From Sinotaia quadrata (taxonomy: Eukaryota > Mollusca > Gastropoda > Architaenioglossa > Viviparidae), in contig CM054184.1 in NCBI GenBank assembly GCA_028829895.1, forward strand, positions 52,986,201 to 53,050,200: a stretch of 64,000 bases of DNA, read 5' to 3'. Positions 23,800 to 34,905 of this stretch are shown here, in pieces; position 1 is the first letter of the stretch, and each line of letters begins with the position of its first letter. A program made the position numbers and the translations under genes. Below the pieces are notes generated by a model that did not search any database, was not told the origin of the DNA, and was given only the letters and a program-made list of their open reading frames with translations.

Positions 23800-24030
23800 T
23801 CACGTGATTTCATGTATTTAGCACACTAGAAACATTGGCTTCATCTTTTCTTTGTTTTATTTGTCACATAATTTCAAGCCACTTAGCGCACTAGAAACAT
23901 TGGCTTCATCTATTCTTTGTTTTATTTGTCACGTAATTTCAAGCCACTTAGCGCACTAGAAACATTGGCTTCATCTATTCTTTGTTTTATTTGTTACGTA
24001 ATTTCAAGCCACTTAGCGCACTAGAAAATG
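23800..24030. repeat. Minisatellite, 65-bp unit x about 3.4
   Basis: Units read tagcgcactagaaacattgg, a cttcatctattctttg block, and a taatttcaagccact end. Confidence 0.9.
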
Positions 24031-24194
24031 TCGATGGTAGAAGTCAGTTCTGTACATGTGAAACTTAGATATGATTTTTGCTTACATGATTTCAGAATTA
24101 TTGTCAACAGATCGTATGTGCGCAAATGGCTTTAATTTATTTTATTTTATTATTAAATATATATATATACGCCTATTTAAAAGACATCTCAGCC

Positions 24195-24227
24195 CTATCT
24201 ATCTATCTATCTATCTGTTTGTCTGTC

Positions 24228-24290
<63 letters not shown>
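24195..24290. repeat. Compound microsatellite (CTAT)n-(CT)n
   Basis: A short CTAT/CTGT tract followed by about 60 bp of nearly pure (CT)n. Confidence 0.95.
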
Positions 24291-24294
<4 letters not shown>

Positions 24295-24410
24295 TTGGAA
24301 AATGATAGTCTTATTTCATTTACTGGTTTCCCGTTCTTTTTGATTGGTATTACAGACAAATCGTCTCTGGGAATTGCAGTGCAATTTTTATTGTCTGAGA
24401 GCAGTGGTTT

Positions 24411-24503
24411 ACACTAATCTGAAGTAAAAGACGTACTCAAAAGAATTCTGCTGTGGTTTACTTCTGAATTCTTTTGAGTACGTCTTTTACTTCAGATTAG
24501 TGT
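24411..24503. repeat. Perfect 38-bp inverted repeat with 17-bp loop
   Basis: The left arm 24411-24448 (begins acactaatctgaagtaaaag) is exactly reverse-complementary to 24466-24503; the loop is 24449-24465. The right arm contains the ttcagattagtgt phrase that starts the adjacent 37-bp array. It would form a strong hairpin in single strands or RNA. Confidence 0.95.
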
Positions 24504-24862
24504 TTGAGTGTTTGCGATTGTCGTTTACTTCTGATTAGTGTTTGAGTGTTTGCGATTGTCGTTTACTTCTGATTAGTGTTTGCGTGTTTGAGAGGTGAAG
24601 TAATTCTGATTAGTGTTTGCGTGTTTGAGAGGTGAAGTAATTCTGATTAGTGTTTGCATGTTTGAGAGGTGAAGTAATTCTGATTAGTGTTTGCGTGTTT
24701 GAGAGGTGAAGTAATTCTGATTAGTGTTTGCGTGTTTGAGAGGTGAAGTAATTCTGATTAGTGTTTGCATGTTTGAGAGGTGAAGTAATTCTGATTAGTG
24801 TTTGCGTGCTTGAGAGGTGAAGTAATTCTGATTAGTGTTTGCGTGTTTGAGAGGTGAAGTAG
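24494..24862. repeat. Minisatellite, 37-bp unit x about 9-10
   Basis: Units read tctgattagtgtttgcgtgt and then ttgagaggtgaagtaat. The first two copies have a different second half (gcgattgtcgtttac), showing two subfamilies. Confidence 0.95.
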
Positions 24863-25020
24863 TTCTCAATTGTCCTACTTCTCTCGAAGCCTACCTCCAA
24901 TGGCAGTTGACTGATTCTATGAGATTTCAATTTCACCTTTACTACCCCAATGACTGATAATCGTCAAAAGTCTTAAAATTTCTCCGCTTGTTTGACTTAG
25001 TCTGTCAGCACGTCACCCAT

Positions 25021-25090
25021 AGACAGGGCCAGGTGCTAGAGTGGATAGTGGGGAAACCTGCTGATGCTATTCTCATCTCCGCTACTGTCC
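25021..25090 (+). repeat. Weak tRNA-like SINE candidate
   Basis: An A-box-like gctagagtggatagtg is followed about 25-30 bases later by attctcatctccgc, a degenerate B-box position. Suggestive only. Confidence 0.25.
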
Positions 25091-25277
25091 CGTGAACTTT
25101 TAGTGTACCAATTAGGAATCACATGTCAATCTGATCTGCCTGTTCCCGACCCCCTGCCAACTTTTACATTTCCAAATGTAACTTCAGCTCGATTAGCAGA
25201 CAGTCCACCATATCTGTATCGTGGAAACGTGGTGCTTGGTACAGCAACATTTCGGTCACGTACCATGAAGCGCCAAG

Positions 25278-25436
25278 ACAACGAAGTTCCAATGCCGAGA
25301 GGCAGAGGATGTCTTCAGGCTTTACCAGCCATTATAACACTTCTCACTCAGCCAAAAACAACGAAGTTCCAATGTCGAAAGGCAGATGACGTCATCAGAC
25401 TTCATCAGCCTTTATAACACTTCTCACCCAGCCAGT
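25278..25436. repeat. Tandem duplication, ~79-bp x 2
   Basis: The phrase acaacgaagttccaatg begins both copies and ataacacttctcac closes them; they diverge by roughly 10 percent. The plus frame running through them (25064-25417) has no recognisable domain. Confidence 0.85.
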
Positions 25437-25848
25437 AGGTGTGTAACAAATAGTAGTATTTCACCAACATCTATCTTACAATGCAGAAAAGCAGTGACTG
25501 TTTGAACAGTTTTTATGCGTCATTGATAAATTAATGGCCAGAAATAAACCTTCTTACCATTATTTATGCAGAGGGTCAACCAAAGTCATTTTGCTCGTTC
25601 TTTAGTTCTGACAAGGTCATTTTGCTCGTTCTTTTCTTCTGACAAGGTGAAAATTGTTAGAAATCAACTTGAAAGCATTCGGCCATTTCCTTACATTGAT
25701 GATATAAACCTGTAGCAAAATTTCGGCCGTGAATTTTTTTCAAACAAACCGGAAATAGTATAACCCATAGTTATTTGAATATGACCGTATTCCAAAGTCC
25801 CTGCTGGTTGAGTTCTTAGACTGATGTACTCTGAGGAACTTGAAGACT
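25437..25848. other. Unassigned stretch with a 33-bp duplication
   Basis: A segment containing gtcattttgctcgttctt is repeated twice at about 25585-25647. Otherwise nothing recognisable. Confidence 0.5.
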
Positions 25849-25891
25849 TTCTCTCTCTCTCTTTCTCTCACTTTCTCTCTCTCTCTTTCTC

Positions 25892-25942
<51 letters not shown>
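25849..25942. repeat. (CT)n microsatellite
   Basis: A CT tract with TTTCTCTCAC interruptions, lying directly upstream of the LINE relic. Confidence 0.95.
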
Positions 25943-25943
<1 letters not shown>

Positions 25944-25954
25944 AGTCTCTTCTC

Positions 25955-27482
25955 TCCTGGCATGTTCCCATCATTCTTGAAAATTGTGGCCGCTTTTGAA
26001 AACAACCCATGGCTTAAATGACTTTTAAAACTACCGCCCAGTCTCTAATCTGTGGCGTATTTCAAAGGTCTTGTGAAAAGTTTTTTTGTTGTAATTAGCA
26101 CTTCAGGATTCTCATCTCATCGGTAAATCTTGTCTGTGATATTCAGCCATCCTATCACTCTCACACCACACTGCCCCTGTCATTTGCAATGTTGCTAATG
26201 ACTTTCGCTCTATTTTGAGTGATGAAGAGATTTTCGGTTCTCATGTTTCTAGACTTATCTGCAGCCTCTGACATTACTGAATACGTTATTTTGTTCCACC
26301 ATCTCCAGAATGTTTCTGGCATCCATGGTGTTGCTATTTTAGGTTTAAATAATATTTGTTTCAAAGAAAACAAATTGTGTCGTTAAATATGTTAAACGTT
26401 CCAGGTCAAGCCACCAAAAAGTGTCCTTTATTCAGTTCTTGTAAATTCTCAGTCACTCTCCTGTGTCATTAAGTTGCCATCTTATGTCCCACTAGATGTT
26501 ATTAAATCGCCTTCTTATGTCCCACTAGATGTCATTAAGTCGTCATCTTATGTTCCACTAGATGTCATTAAGTCGTCATCTTATGTCCCACTAGATGTCA
26601 TTAAGTCGTCATCTTATGTCCCACTAGATGTCCACTGGTTTATAGTTTACCGTAGAAATCAAACTTCCAGAGTGGTATGGCTTCCTCCAATCAAAGTGTT
26701 GAAAAATGTTTCATGCTAAGTCTTGAGTGATGTCTAGCATGTAAGAAAGGACTGAAGACAAAACTGAAATAATGTTTGTTGTCCTATAAAGATTTTTAAA
26801 TCCTTACTATCAGAGTCAATGATTAATGGTGGCACTCCCATTAAAGTTAGTTGCATATGATTTTTTTTCTTTTCATTTCGTTGGAGTTTTTTTTTAATTG
26901 TTGTTTTTGTTTTGGACAGCTCAGATTCTCACTACAAAGTTTATTTGCAACACATGTAGATCAGGAAATTACAACTAATACGAATCAGCACTATTCTCAC
27001 TGTTGTTGATAAAAGAGCCCCCCTCTCTCTTGTGTGTTTTCTGGTACTCTCTTGATAAGTGAAATTCCTCTTTCATCTTTGTATCTCGCTAAATTACTTC
27101 AAAGGGTTCTAAACACTGCGACGAGGATAATTCTCAGAGTTCCAAGATCAGATTAACTCGCTTCCCTTTTCCAGTTTCCATTGGCTACCTGTCCACAGTA
27201 GAGTACATCACAAGATCTCTTTCTTTTTGATTGCTTCGCTGTTAATTCCAGCCCTAAAGTTCCTATCTCATCTTACAATTGCATGCATTTCTGCTGGACG
27301 CCTACGCCCACCTTCAGACACCTACTTTTTATCAACAGTCCGAAAGTAAGGTGTGTGTAAACCATACAGCCAACGTTTGTTTTTCTTATCGGTGTCCACG
27401 TACTTGGAGTTTGTTATCTTTTGAGCTGAGAAATAACGAGCGCTTGGAAATGTTCATGAGGGCTCTTGAGGAAACATCATAG
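25955..27482 (+). pseudogene. Non-LTR retrotransposon (CR1/L2-like LINE) ORF2 relic
   Basis: Broken RT coding sequence spread over several frames. In order: FPSFLKIVA (about 25965); NYRPVSNL...ISKVL, the NYRPVS box (about 26030-26070); LDLSAASD, the RT motif A position (about 26250); and DKTEIM (about 26755-26775), typical of the post-YADD region. Then come LLQRVLNTATRI-LRVPRSD (about 27095-27155), a degenerate HWLPV block (about 27177-27195), and a C-terminal tail with SDTYFLST, FSYRCPRTWSLL and LRNNERLEMF up to the stop near 27481. Several stops and frameshifts are visible. No YADD box is found; that position is occupied by a 33-bp minisatellite. Inactive. The CR1/L2 assignment rests on motif wording only. 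Confidence 0.8.
26466..26632. repeat. Minisatellite inside LINE relic, 33-bp unit x 5
   Basis: Units read catcttatgtcccactagat then gtcattaagtcgt. The unit length is divisible by three, so a plus frame repeats PSYVPLDVIKS-like residues. It lies between RT motif A and the DKTEIM block of the LINE. Confidence 0.95.
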
Positions 27483-27718
27483 TCATCAACAAGAAAAGCA
27501 CTGTGGTTCTGGGTCGTTGGTTGTTCTCGCTGTATAATTTGTAAATTCATTTATAATTTTACGTGTGGAATTACTTTGTTTAGTATTTTTTTGTCCAGTT
27601 TCACAAATTACACCTCTCCTGTAAACTTAATTACTTTGTGTAACCAATTTGTATTTTATTTGCAATTACTGCAAAGCGTTCAAAACATTTATATTATTAT
27701 GTGTTTTATTAAGTCTTT
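27483..27718. other. Probable LINE 3' flank
   Basis: AT-rich sequence after the LINE stop, probably the element's 3' UTR (inference). No separate feature. Confidence 0.35.
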
Positions 27719-27721
27719 TGC

Positions 27722-27740
27722 AACTCTCCCTTCTCTCTCT

Positions 27741-27810
<70 letters not shown>

Positions 27811-27842
27811 GTGTGTGAGTGTGTGTGTGTGTGTGTGTGTCC
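27722..27842. repeat. Compound microsatellite (CT)n-(AT)n-(GT)n
   Basis: About 65 bp of CT, then a short AT run, then a GT run interrupted by GAG. Confidence 0.95.
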
Positions 27843-28649
27843 GTGTATGTATGCGTGCTTGTTTAAAGAATACTTGTAATTATAATCCTGCAACACTTTA
27901 ATTCTATTTTAATAACTAACACAACTGTTTGAAGATTGCCTGTACTGTTAATCATGCTTATATTGTTTGATATTAACTGTTTAAAACCAGTTACAATCTT
28001 ACTTGCACTGTGTCGGCTAACAGTTCAAGAGAGAGGGAGAGGGGGAGGGAGGGAATCAGGTTACTTCCCTTCTCATGGAGGAATGGGAATGGAAACGGTA
28101 TTAAACAAATCATTCGCGTGCTTTATTTCCTAACTTTAACTTTTTCAATGTGAAGGTCGATCTAACTGCTTTGGCCATTTGCGTGATATATAATCTTGTG
28201 TTCATTGAAGAAGTACAATAATATCCTGTCATTTATCATGATAAAAAACAAACAAACAACCCAATATAATAATACTCAATCCAATGTGCGGAGCTCCCAA
28301 TCTTAACGTGCCGACCTCGCTGGATTTCCTTCTCACCTTGCCGTCATTGATTTGTTTGAATTAAATTTGCATTTTGTCGAGTAAATATTCACACCCCAAC
28401 CTTTAGTAATCCGTCTAGACCTCACTACGTTCTCAGTGCAACTTAAGGACTTAATGGACAAAGTCTTGTTTAAACTTTACCCATGACTCTTTCGCTAACG
28501 TTGCCTTAGGGATTTTTCTAATTTTTCCAAAGAATCCTTGTTCGCTTTGGAAAATAAATCAATGTGATGTTTGTGCTTACAATGCTGGCGGCGCCTTGTT
28601 AAGTGATTGAATCAAGATACGTTCCTTAAGTTTGTGTAAAGTGTGTGCA
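27843..28649. other. Unassigned 0.8-kb stretch
   Basis: Contains a purine patch (gagagagggagagggggaggg, split over about 28028-28050). No gene or element recognised. Confidence 0.45.
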
Positions 28650-29043
28650 ATGTAAAGATTGTATATTATGGAGTTTCAGTATTACTAGAATTCATGTAAA
28701 GATTGTGTATTATGGAGTTTCAGTATTACTAGAATTCATATAAAGACTGTATATTACGGAGTTTCATTGTAACTAGAATTTATGTAAATATTGTGTATTA
28801 TGGAGTTCAGTGTTACTAGAATTCATGTAATATTGTGTATTATGGAGTTCAGTGTTACTAGAATTCATGTAATATTGTGTATTATGGAGTTCAGTGTTAC
28901 TAGAATTCATGTAATATTGTGTATTATGGAGTTCAGTGTTACTAGAATTCATGTAATATTGTGTATTATGGAGTTCAGTGTTACTAGAATTCATGTAATA
29001 TTGTGTATTATGGAGTTCAGTGTTACTAGAATTCATGTAATGT
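28650..29043. repeat. Minisatellite, 42-bp unit x about 6 plus ~46-bp variants x 3
   Basis: Units read ttgtgtattatggagttcag followed by gttactagaattcatgtaa. The left three copies are longer (tttcagtatt, gtaaaga). Since 42 is a multiple of three, both strands show false repeat proteins of 14-residue units. Confidence 0.95.
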
Positions 29044-29577
29044 CGATGTACCAAATAAACTGACTCCTGGAATTCCATCATATTAGATATCATATGCAAC
29101 ATAGAGCTACAAGAAAGGCCTGTATTATTTCCGATCAGGAAATTTAAGACATATTGTGCAGCTTACAAGGTGTAATCATAGCAAATATTCAGGTAAAAAT
29201 GTATACGTTAAATCAGGCATTTAAATATTAAGTATTCCTTAGGAAAACATTTAAATTCAGTGGCATGTGAAGTAATCCAAGCGTCCATCCACACAACCAC
29301 CCACACATCTATGCCTTATATACAAACTCGTTATTGTCTACACACACACTATCGCGTGATAGTAACACTTGCATCAACAAGAAACTTGAAAAGTTTGTCT
29401 TGGAGAACAATAGAATTGCGGACAAAGCCAGGCTTAGCTGTGCCAGATGAAAGCGCGGGCGTTTGAAAGCGGCGGCCGTTAAAGGATTAAATCACTGTGT
29501 TTGCTTTATCCCCCCCTCTTTCTTTTGTAGACGACATTTACGACTTTACGCTCTCGGTGCTTCCGTTGCAAAACTCT
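29044..29577. other. Unassigned stretch
   Basis: No recognisable gene. The segment 29450-29490 is GC-rich (gcgggcgtttgaaagcggcg). Confidence 0.45.
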
Positions 29578-29694
29578 TTGACTGCCGACCTGACTGCCGA
29601 CCTGACTGCCGACCTACCTGCCGACCTGACTGCCGACCTGACTGCCGACCTGACTGCCGACCTGACTGCCGACCTGACTGCCGACCTACCTGCC
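29578..29694. repeat. Minisatellite, 12-bp unit x about 9.5
   Basis: Units of gactgccgacct, with tacctgccgacct variants at two places. All frames remain open (DCRP or ADLT repeats), but no flanking coding evidence supports a protein. Confidence 0.95.
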
Positions 29695-30660
29695 TGCCAA
29701 GAGAGCGTCTAGAGTCTCGATACTCGTGGAGCCAGCTGTTGGAATTCTGACTGTTCACTACTTGCAGACTTTCTGTAGAGTAAAGGTAAACGGTAACGAC
29801 GACATCTGGACTTTTCTTGTCAAACAAAACTCTCACACTCGTGACCTAACTAAGAAACGTTGACCCAGATTGTTTCATGATTTGATATATGGAACATTTG
29901 TTTCTTATGGCCAAACATACTTTGATATACTCAACGATTTCCCGAAGAAGATCTAATATTTATAGTGTCATTTTTTTTTAAAAAAAGAATATTCATTTAA
30001 ATTCGATAAGTTGAATAAGAAATATTTATTATTCAAACAAATATTTAAAATCGACTAAACACTTGCTACAATCTTCAACATGTCCACATGTTAGGATAGA
30101 CATTTAAACTCGATAAGATAAATAATGAGAAGCGCGTTTGCTGTACTGGATTAGTAATTTAATCCACAGATAATGGATTAAATATAATTATTGTAAAACT
30201 GGGCAATGAATTAAAACTGGCTCTCTGACACCCGAAAGCGCAAAGTGGGTGCAATAAATTTCGGAACTGAAAAAAAAAAGTCAGCCCAGCCAAATAAAAT
30301 TAGGTCAGTGACGCTGAATTAGAGTTACACTCTTTCTTTACCTCATCCAGTAACCACACATCCTACAAACTTCACACACCCCACCACACACACACACACA
30401 GACACACATACACACAGACACACACACACACGTCCCCTTTTTCTCTACGAATCACTAACCCACTTAATCTTGTCATATTTTCCTCTTTGTCTCACTAATT
30501 TCGCCTGGCAGGGTAATCTTAGTATTCTTAAACAACCAAAACACTTTGCGATTTTCAGTCAGTCTCTCGTGGTTCAGTCAGCCTGAGATGTAAAAAAAAA
30601 AATTAAAAAATTCTTTGATTGATCAGCTAACGCGTGCTCTTATGAAGTGCGCTTCAAACA
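29695..30660. other. Unassigned stretch
   Basis: Contains a (CA)n tract at about 30375-30435 and short A-runs. No gene or element recognised. Confidence 0.5.
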
Positions 30661-30665
30661 ACTTT

Positions 30666-30880
30666 CCGGGAGAGAAGGACGAAAACAGCTATCACGTGTT
30701 CCGGGAGAGAAGGACGAAAACAGCTATCACGTGTTCCGGGAGAGAAGGACGCAAACAGCTATCACGTGTTCCGGGAGAGAAGGACGCAAACAGCTATCAC
30801 GTGTTCTCGGAGAGAAGGACGCAAACAGCTATCACGTGTTCTGGGAGAGAAGGACGAAAACAGCTATCACGTGTTCCGGG
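30666..30880. repeat. Minisatellite, 35-bp unit x 6, with CACGTG
   Basis: Units read ccgggagagaaggacgaaaa and then cagctatcacgtgtt. Each carries the E-box palindrome CACGTG. The open plus frames are unit artefacts. Confidence 0.95.
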
Positions 30881-31220
30881 AAAGAGAGACAGACAGACAA
30901 GGGGTGATAGAGACAGGGAGAGGGGAAGAGAGACAGACAGACAAGGAGTGATAGAGACAGGGAGAGGGGAACAGAGACAGATAGACAAGGAGTGATAGAG
31001 ACAGGGAGAGGGGAACAGAGACAGAGACAGGGAGAGGGGAAGAGAGACAGACAAGGAGTGATAGAGACAGTGAGAGGGGAAGAGAGACAGATAGACAAGG
31101 AGTGATAGAGACAGGGAGAGGGGAAGAGAGAGAGACAGACACAGAAAAGGAGTGATAGACAGGGAGAGGGGAAGAGAAACAGACAGACAAGAAGTGAGAG
31201 AGACAGGGAGAGGGGAAGAG
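30881..31220. repeat. Purine-rich minisatellite, ~40-bp unit x about 8
   Basis: Units read gacagacaaggagtgataga and then gacagggagaggggaagaga. One shortened unit lies at about 31015-31060. The purine bias continues to about 31400. Long minus-strand Ser/Leu-rich frames here are artefacts. Confidence 0.9.
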
Positions 31221-32224
31221 AAACTGAGAGTGAGAGATAAATGGAAAGGGGCAAAATAGACAAGAAAAAAAATTAAGATGAAAAAAGAAGAATAAAGGCC
31301 AGAAGAAATGAAGCAAGTAAAAGGAATATATGGGGGTGGGGTGGGGTAAGGAATAGAGAAAAAGAAAAGTGAAGAAAGAAGCAAGAAGCAGTGACTGAGA
31401 CTGAATGCCGGTTTAAATTCCAAGCTAGAAATCTTGCCTGCACAGCGGAGAGATAATCTATAAATCGAGCAACATTTCATGCGCAAAAGTAATCTCCCGC
31501 TTCCCTAGTAGAATTATGTCCGCCTGCTTCTTAATCTCGCGAGATTCAACAGTCAGGGCTGCTAATAATATTTTCAGTCTGAGTCGTGAGATTTCTCGAT
31601 TCTGAGATTTTTTTTTTCCTTTCCATATTATTTTCATATTTTTGATTTGTAAAATCTATGTTTAAAATTTTATTTCCTCCAATTTCGTGCGGTATCTGTG
31701 CGCAATAGTTTAAAACCTTTACGTGTTAAACGTAAACAGACCAAAGATAACCAGAGGAAGTCAAGGGCGAGCACTCGCAATCCGGGTTTCACGCGGGTAT
31801 CACTATCAGTGTAACTTAAATCGACACCATCACTGAAGAAGCAAATATTTCCTTAAAACTTATCGAAATCTATTTCTTTGAAAAGTAAATACGTCGTGAA
31901 AACATGAAAAGATAAAGTACATTGGATTTGAAGATCATTTCTTTAACTCTTTCTCATTGATCTGGAATTTGCATCATCTTCTCAAAATTTCCCATTGCAG
32001 GTGAAAATGTTGAAACCACAATAAGCACATTATTTTAAACATTGAATCTAGTCTGTAACCAGCAAAGTTTCTGCCTGAAGGAGTATGCAGTGTGATATAT
32101 ATTATAAGAACTAGACATGCTCTTATAGACTTAACAGACAGGTACAGATTTGTTACCATGCACACACATTTTGAAACGTCATTCATCATAGATACATTTT
32201 TGCAACTTTCAACAGTGAAAAATG
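31221..32224. other. Unassigned 1-kb stretch
   Basis: The first 170 bp stay purine-rich with a gggggtggggtgggg patch at about 31330. The remainder is AT-rich with no gene recognised. Confidence 0.45.
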
Positions 32225-32360
32225 TAAAACGTCAGGTAAAATGTTGCCAGTAACACATATAGCTTAAAGGTCACGTAGAATTTTGCCACAGGCACATATA
32301 TCATAAAATGTTACATAAAATTTGCCCCAGACATGCATACTATAAACGTCATGTCACATT
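32225..32360. repeat. Degenerate tandem repeat, ~45-50-bp unit x 3
   Basis: The phrases aaaatgttgccagtaacaca, gaattttgccacaggcaca and aaatttgccccagacatgca mark three decayed units. Confidence 0.55.
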
Positions 32361-33260
32361 TTGCCGATATATTACTCTAATCTGTCCTATACATGAGATA
32401 ATTATTCGCCCTCTTGACTTGATGAAAACTAACAGCTAAATATATACACTAGAAGATATTATTTTGCCAGTAGAAACATGGGTTCGATACGAAGTACACA
32501 GAGTTCACTGGCACTATGAGCCTAAGGCGCGACTACTCTCCGTACTGCTGGCAAGTCACGACCTTTACCAGAACAGAATTTGACTTCAGAGCTAATGTCA
32601 CACCCAGAATAGTGCTGCCTGGATTATTGCCTGATTTTTCTCCCTGATTATTCTCTGATTATTTTCTGTCATTTTTTTCCTATGTGTTTATTCTCGGATC
32701 ATCAAGATCTGCCTCTCCCTCGCCACCTGCAGAGCCAACCAGACCGCAGTATATCACAACATCTCTCTTCCTTCTTGCATTTCCTTCACTAGCTCCTAAG
32801 GGACATAATTGACTAATCTCTCTCATTTTTAATATCCGCCCGATCTCACGTACAATAATGCATATTCCAGCAAGACACTCGCGGTCATGTTTGCCTCGCA
32901 TTTTAGTCTCCCTTGGGGTTCAAATACGATGTTAGTCCCGCGGATAAAGCCCTCCGTCCCCTAACCAACCCAGCCCAGGGTGAGAGCTGTTTCAGTCTTA
33001 AGCTTATAGAAACCAAGACGCCATAACATTATTATTTTTAATTCTGAACGCCAAGGCGTTGGGAGACCATGATGATGATAATCGAAATTACTGTTGTTTT
33101 CTGTTGTGTAAAATATTAATGCCAAAAGTAAAATGCAAGCACTTACTCATTTCATGCAGCATCAAATCGAAACACAAAATCAAACATCAAAATTTAAAAC
33201 GTCATCTATACTTTATAAGACGAACAGATGTGAAATGTTCAGACACTTTGGTAAATAAAT
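32361..33260. other. Unassigned stretch
   Basis: The minus frame 32680-32901 has normal composition but no recognisable domain. A tRNA-like relic lies at about 32910-32985 (listed separately). Confidence 0.4.
32910..32985 (-). repeat. Possible tRNA-derived SINE relic
   Basis: Read on the minus strand, an A-box-like agggctttatccgcggga is followed by the B-box-like tatttgaacccca. Spacing fits a tRNA-type Pol III promoter. No full cloverleaf was found. Confidence 0.3.
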
Positions 33261-33639
33261 ATAGGTAAATGTGAAGTCACTTGACAAATCGATGTAAGAC
33301 ATAGGTAAATGTGAAGTCATTTGATAAATCGATGTAAGACATAGGTAAATGTGAAGTCATTTGATAAATCGATGTAAGACATAGGTAAATGTGAAGTCAT
33401 TTGATAAATCGATGTAAGACATAGGTAAATGTGAAGTCATTTGATAAATCGATGTAAGACATAGGTAAATGTGAAGTCATTTGATAAATCGATGTAAGAC
33501 ATAGGTAAATGTGAAGTCATTTGATAAATCGATGTAAGACATAGGTAAATGTGAAGTCATTTGATAAATCGATGTAAGACATAGGTAAATGTGAAGTCAT
33601 TTGATAAATCGATGTAAGACATAGGTAAATGTGAAGGCA
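33261..33639. repeat. Minisatellite, 40-bp unit x about 9.4
   Basis: Units read ataggtaaatgtgaagtcat then ttgataaatcgatgtaagac. The internal copies look identical; only the first (cacttgac) and last (aggcac) differ. Recent homogenisation. Confidence 0.95.
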
Positions 33640-34022
33640 CGGTAAATAGATCAAAACTTTTGTAAAAAAAGGTTTAAGGCAGTCAATGGTGCAAACATGT
33701 TGTAAAGCATTCTCAAAGACAACGATCAAAGATAACAAACGCGTAATTTATAAGACAGCTTGCAGGAAGAACATGTTTAATTCATGTACGAAATCAAGAG
33801 CATGTATAATGTGTCGGAGTGGCCGCCCTTGACAGAGCAATGTACGAAATGGAATTGCAAACATTTCACTACCTGGAGGCAACCCATACGCCCCATGTCA
33901 CTTTGCGCTGACACAGCATTACGAGAAGCCGTTTTGATGTCGAATGGTATGATGCTGACAGCGGAAGATAACAGCGATAAAGGCGAATAGGATCGTTAGA
34001 ATAGAACGGGAATGGGGTGAAG
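33640..34022. other. Unassigned stretch
   Basis: A 68-codon plus frame (33784-33990) with balanced composition ends with a stop at 33990. No domain recognised; the weakest coding candidate worth a database check. Confidence 0.35.
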
Positions 34023-34195
34023 TTTTCCTCAAATAGTATTTCATTTAGGCGATGATTTCCTCAAATAGTATTTCACTTTAGGCGATGATTTCCTCAAATA
34101 GTATTTCACTTTAGGCGATGATTTCCTCAAATAGTATTTCATTTAGGCGATGATTTCCTCAAATAGTATTTCACTTTAGGCGATGATTTCCTTGG
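34023..34195. repeat. Minisatellite, ~33-bp unit x 5
   Basis: Units read gatttcctcaaatagtattt and cactttaggc, with some units two bases shorter (catttaggc). Confidence 0.9.
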
Positions 34196-34496
34196 AGTTT
34201 CCCTAAAGAGAACATATTCCTCAAACACTAGTACTTAAGATGACATGTTTTTCAAAGAGCTTCTCACTTAAGACCACTTCTACCTCATAAAGTGTTTATT
34301 TAAGATCACCTGTTCCTCAGGCTCTTATCCACACGTTCCTCATACACTTCTTTTTTTTGTGTCCCTAAAGAGGACATATTCCTCAAACAGTTTACTTAGG
34401 CGACCTGCTTTTCAAAGAGCTTCACACTTAATGCCATATGTTCCTCAGAAAGACCATCTGTTCCTCAAAGTCGTATTAAAAATCCGCATGCTCCTT
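34196..34496. repeat. Degenerate repeat linking two arrays
   Basis: The phrases tcctcaaac and cacttaag/acttaagat recur irregularly. The shared ttcctcaaa word suggests a common ancestry with the arrays on both sides. Confidence 0.5.
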
Positions 34497-34905
34497 AGTA
34501 TTATTTAACATCACGTATTCCTCAAACAGTGTAATTTAACATCACGTATTCCTCAAACAGTGTAATTTAACATCACGTATTCCTCAAACAGTGTAATCTA
34601 GCATCTCGTGTTCCTCAAACAGTGTAATTTAGCATCTCGTGTTCCTCAAACAGTGTAATTTAACATGTCGTGTTCCTCAAACAGTGTAATTTAACATGTC
34701 GTGTTCTTCAAACAGTGTAATTTAACATGTCGTGTTCCTCAAACAGTGTAATTTAGCATCTCGTGTTCCTCAAACAGTGTAATTTAACATGTCGTGTTCC
34801 TCAAACAGTGTAATTTAGCATCTCGTGTTCCTCAAACAGTGTAATTTAACATGTCGTGTTCCTCAAACAGTGTAATTTAGCATCTCGTGTCCCTCAAACT
34901 ATTTT
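34497..34905. repeat. Minisatellite, 31-bp unit x about 13
   Basis: Units read ttcctcaaacagtgtaattt and then aacat-tcgtg. Three subtypes (catcacgta, catctcgtg, catgtcgtg) are interspersed in the right half. Confidence 0.95.

Noticed and set aside
28773..29102. Repeat proteins on both strands
   Set aside because: Both arise from the 42-bp unit; open on both strands for the same trivial reason.
30797..31486. 229-residue minus-strand frame, longest in the window
   Set aside because: Built from the purine-rich 40-bp and 35-bp arrays, with further overlapping frames of the same composition. No domain.
32680..32901. 73-residue minus-strand frame as an exon
   Set aside because: Balanced composition, but no homology I recognise and no convincing splice sites.
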